From NCBI GenBank assembly GCA_021785795.1, contig JAJYEK010000177.1, positions 1 through 7,598 of the forward strand: 7,598 bases of DNA, written 5' to 3'. Below, one piece after another: positions 5,527-7,598 of the stretch. The translations under genes and the position numbers were made by a program. The notes under the pieces are model-generated. The model worked only from the letters and a program-made list of their open reading frames with translations, was not told the DNA's origin and did no database searches. The DNA is from Pseudomonadota bacterium. GTDB taxonomy: Bacteria > Pseudomonadota > Gammaproteobacteria > Acidiferrobacterales > UBA6901. Position 1 is the first letter of the stretch. Every line of letters starts with the position of its first letter.

Positions 5527-5733
5527 ATGATATCCGTTGATCGCGCCGTCATGGGTTTTGCCGGGACCGTGGTGCTTGCCAGTGTTGCGCTTGCGCATTT
5601 TGAATCGCCGCAATGGTTGTGGCTGACCGCTTTCGTCGGCGCCAATTTGCTGCAGTCGTCATTTACGGGACTTTGTCCCCTGGCCAAGATCCTGAAGGCC
5701 ATGGGCCTGCGCACCGGTTGCGCCTTCGACTAA
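5527..5733 (+). CDS. DUF2892 (YgaP-type) small inner-membrane protein
   Basis: This is a 68-residue protein with two hydrophobic helices, about residues 7-24 and 29-48. A conserved C-terminal block, FTGLCPLAKILKAMG (46-60), is followed by Cys65, matching the DUF2892 family, also found as the membrane part of the rhodanese YgaP. Family members often sit with sulfurtransferase or persulfide genes; here no such gene is adjacent and the job is unknown. The frame is open from an ATG at 5503, but ATG 5527 is preferred: AGGGGG lies 6-8 bases upstream and MISVDRAVMGFAG is the usual family start. A promoter with an overlapping palindrome lies just upstream. The last 75 bases overlap the end of the histidine kinase gene on the opposite strand. 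Confidence 0.85.
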   Translation: MISVDRAVMGFAGTVVLASVALAHFESPQWLWLTAFVGANLLQSSFTGLCPLAKILKAMGLRTGCAFD

Positions 5734-6990
5734 GGGCGGAACGAGCGGGAGCTGTACACGGGCGAGAAGCCCGCCGCCCCTGCGTTTTTCCAGGATCAGC
5801 CTGCCGCCTTGGGTCTCGGCGATGCGCTGGGCGATGATGAGCCCCAGGCCGCGGCGATGTGGTTCTCCCGGGATTGCCCCGTCCGTCAACCGGGAGCGCT
5901 CGGCTGGGGTCAAGCCAGGCCCCCGGTCAGCGATGGTAATCTCTGCCGAGATCGTGTCGTGCCCTGTCGTGACGACGATGTCCTGGCCGCCGGCATGGCG
6001 ACAGGCATTGTCGACGAGGTTCGTGACGAGGCGCGTGGTCGCGCGGGGCCGGTAAGGGAAGGCTGGCAGGACTGAGGGGATGAAGCGGATACCGATACCT
6101 TGTCTGGCGTATCGCGCAACGACTTCTTCGACAAGATCATTCAGATTGCCCGTGACGACATGCTCTTCGACACCGTGGCGCACATAGGCCAGAAATTCGG
6201 CCAGAATGCCATCCATCTCCTCGATATCCTGGATCATTCCCTCGCGCAATCCCCGGTCGGGACCGAGGAGTTCGACCGCCAGGCGCAACCGCGCAAGGGG
6301 CGTGCGCAGATCATGAGAGACGCCGGCGAGCAGCAAGGCGCGGTCGCGTTCGTGCTGGCGGGCATCGGCGGTCATGCGGTTGAAGGCGCTGCAGACGCGC
6401 GCGATCTCGGTCGGGCCATCGAGCGGCAGCGGCGGTGGATCGCGTCCTTCGCCAAAGCAGGCCGCCGCTGCCGCCAGGGCCGCAAGCGGGCGATTCACGC
6501 GCCGTACCAGCAAAAGCGCACCAACACCGGTGACGAGCAATCCCATGGCCAGAAAGCCCAGGCGCGGCCACGGCAGCACCGGCGGCCTGCCCGGCACGAC
6601 CTGCGTCAGCCAGTGGTGGTCATCGAGGCGGATACCAAACCGCACGCCCGTGCGGGTTGGCGTGGCCATGGCCGGGTAACCGTGCCGTTTCAGGGTGCGC
6701 ACGATTGGCCCGAAAAACGCGGCGGTTGCGCCGCGGTCTGGGGGTTTGTGGATCGTTAAGCGCAGACCATGGGCCTGCAGATTGCGCAGGAACGCTGGTC
6801 TCTTTGCCGAAGACAGCGTGTTGAGGGCCGTTGATGTCACGGCCGCGGTGTTTTCGAGGAGCGATGCGAGCTGGAGTGTGCGCAGCGGACTGAAGGACAG
6901 GTGCACCAGCCAGATGAATGTCGACTGGGCGATGAGAAGAGCCACCGCGATGATAAGCGCGGTTCGGCCAAAAAGCGTGCGTGGCCACAT
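5659..6990 (-). CDS. EnvZ-like sensor histidine kinase
   Basis: This is a 443-residue inner-membrane kinase. TM1 is about residues 9-31, a periplasmic sensor region runs 32-141, TM2 is about 142-163, and a HAMP domain (RRVNRPLAALAAAA onward) extends to about 215. The H box is LAGVSHDLRTPLARLR (221-236, phospho-acceptor His226). The N box is NLVDNACRHA (324-333), the G1 box DRGPGL (355-360) and the G2 box RGLGLIIAQRI (380-390). All ATP-binding and phosphotransfer motifs are intact, and the H and G2 boxes resemble EnvZ. The chosen ATG has GGAG eight bases upstream, inside the end of the response-regulator gene, and lies 4 bases after its stop, so the pair is translationally close. A longer open frame upstream is discarded because it would run through the regulator. 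The last 25 or so residues (after ARVQLPLVPP) go beyond the usual domain end and overlap the DUF2892 gene on the other strand. The signal is unknown. Confidence 0.95.
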   Translation of the reverse strand: MWPRTLFGRTALIIAVALLIAQSTFIWLVHLSFSPLRTLQLASLLENTAAVTSTALNTLSSAKRPAFLRNLQAHGLRLTIHKPPDRGATAAFFGPIVRTLKRHGYPAMATPTRTGVRFGIRLDDHHWLTQVVPGRPPVLPWPRLGFLAMGLLVTGVGALLLVRRVNRPLAALAAAAACFGEGRDPPPLPLDGPTEIARVCSAFNRMTADARQHERDRALLLAGVSHDLRTPLARLRLAVELLGPDRGLREGMIQDIEEMDGILAEFLAYVRHGVEEHVVTGNLNDLVEEVVARYARQGIGIRFIPSVLPAFPYRPRATTRLVTNLVDNACRHAGGQDIVVTTGHDTISAEITIADRGPGLTPAERSRLTDGAIPGEPHRRGLGLIIAQRIAETQGGRLILEKRRGGGLLARVQLPLVPPLVEGATGAQAHGLQDLGQGTKSRK

Positions 6991-6994
6991 GGTG

Positions 6995-7598
6995 TCACTC
7001 CGGCGGCGGCGTGAAAACGTACCCGGACCCCCACAGGGTCTGGATCCATTGCGGATGGGTCGGATCGCGCTCAAGCACGCGGCGCAGCCGGGAGATACGC
7101 ACATCGATGGATCGGTCGAAGGGTAAATAATCGCGGCCGCGCGCAAGTTGCATGAGGGTGTCCCGTGACAGCGGTTGGTGCGGATGTGTGGCAAAGACCC
7201 GCAAAAGTTCGAAGTCGGCGGTGGTGATGTCGATCTGCTTGCCGTCTACGGTGAGCCGCCGCGCCTGAATATCCAGAAGGAAAGGACCAAACGTGATCTG
7301 GCTGGCCGGGGCATTGCCCTGGCGGCGCAGGATGGCGTTGACGCGCGCGACGAGTTCCCGTGGATTGAAAGGCTTGCCCAGATAGTCGTCGGCGCCCAGT
7401 TCGAGTCCGGTTATGCGGTCGGCCTCGTCGCCCCGGGCGGTGAGCATCAGTATGGGCAAGGTGCGTCCCTCCGCGCGCAGCCGCCGGCACAGGCTCAGGC
7501 CGTCCTCGCCCGGCAGCATGACATCCATGATCAGGATGTCATAGAGGCGGCGGGACAAGGCCTTGTCCATGCCTGGTCCGTCCGCCACGGCGTCGACG
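6995..7598 (-). CDS. OmpR-type response regulator, 5' end missing
   Basis: About 200 codons are visible and the frame runs off the right edge, so a start inside the window (GTG at 7588) is not the true one. About 30 residues are missing, including the acidic pair of the receiver. The phospho-acceptor is the Asp in LIMDVMLPGEDG, and the switch Lys lies in YLGKPFNPREL. The winged-helix output domain contains FELLRVFATHPHQPLSRDTL and DRSIDVRISRLRRVLERDP, ending GSGYVFTPPPE, very like OmpR. It binds DNA after phosphorylation by its kinase. The kinase gene begins 4 bases downstream, so the two form an operon. The target genes cannot be deduced here; osmotic or envelope control is an inference from the OmpR/EnvZ likeness only. 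Confidence 0.95.
   Translation of the reverse strand, partial: VDAVADGPGMDKALSRRLYDILIMDVMLPGEDGLSLCRRLRAEGRTLPILMLTARGDEADRITGLELGADDYLGKPFNPRELVARVNAILRRQGNAPASQITFGPFLLDIQARRLTVDGKQIDITTADFELLRVFATHPHQPLSRDTLMQLARGRDYLPFDRSIDVRISRLRRVLERDPTHPQWIQTLWGSGYVFTPPPE

Noticed and set aside
6100..6759. 219-codon plus-strand open frame opposite the histidine kinase.
   Set aside because: Shadow frame; all kinase motifs are intact on the minus strand.

Overview
The window reads as a moderately GC-rich proteobacterial chromosome, most likely a gammaproteobacterium. The evidence is an OmpR/EnvZ-type two-component pair, a CysQ-type phosphatase, and a tRNA-like locus that carries its own CCA. The genus cannot be read from the sequence. 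Some genes suit an organism with sulfur or redox metabolism (molybdopterin oxidoreductase, CysQ, a DUF2892 membrane protein), but that is weak evidence.

Layout. At the left edge (1-124, minus) is the amino-terminal tip of a molybdopterin oxidoreductase with its [4Fe-4S] cysteines. It is divergent from an intact FAA-hydrolase-family gene (313-1278, plus); a 22-bp palindrome lies between them. Downstream, 1292-1650 holds two overlapping, frame-broken remnants that match an MntA/HepT (MNT-HEPN) toxin-antitoxin pair and still keep a GTGA stop/start overlap. From 1651 to 2691 there is about 1 kb with no gene I can support. An ArsR-type repressor follows (2724-3116, minus), with a hairpin after its stop; it has no cysteine at all and ends in a Lys/Ala-rich tail. 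About 550 bp without a recognised gene then leads to cysQ (3670-4464, plus). Immediately after cysQ is a broken pyrimidine-dimer glycosylase gene (4484-4833). A tRNA-Arg(CCG)-like sequence with several structural defects sits at 5046-5122, followed by a stretch with several perfect stem-loops.

The right end holds a small DUF2892 membrane-protein gene (5527-5733, plus) with a visible promoter and overlapping palindrome. It converges on, and overlaps tail to tail, the histidine kinase (5659-6990, minus). The kinase is cotranscribed with an OmpR-type response regulator (6995 to the window edge, minus).

How it fits together. The two-component pair is the only clear functional unit. The other intact genes look independent: one enzyme for small diacid or acylpyruvate-type substrates, one nucleotide phosphatase, one repressor and one small membrane protein. 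The spaces between them hold at least two gene remnants, probably three with the tRNA. This suggests a decaying region between core genes rather than a compact accessory system. I found no convincing new defence or mobile system. The best leads are the cysteine-free, tailed ArsR protein, the defective tRNA-Arg locus, the decayed MntA/HepT pair, and a structured element upstream of cysQ.
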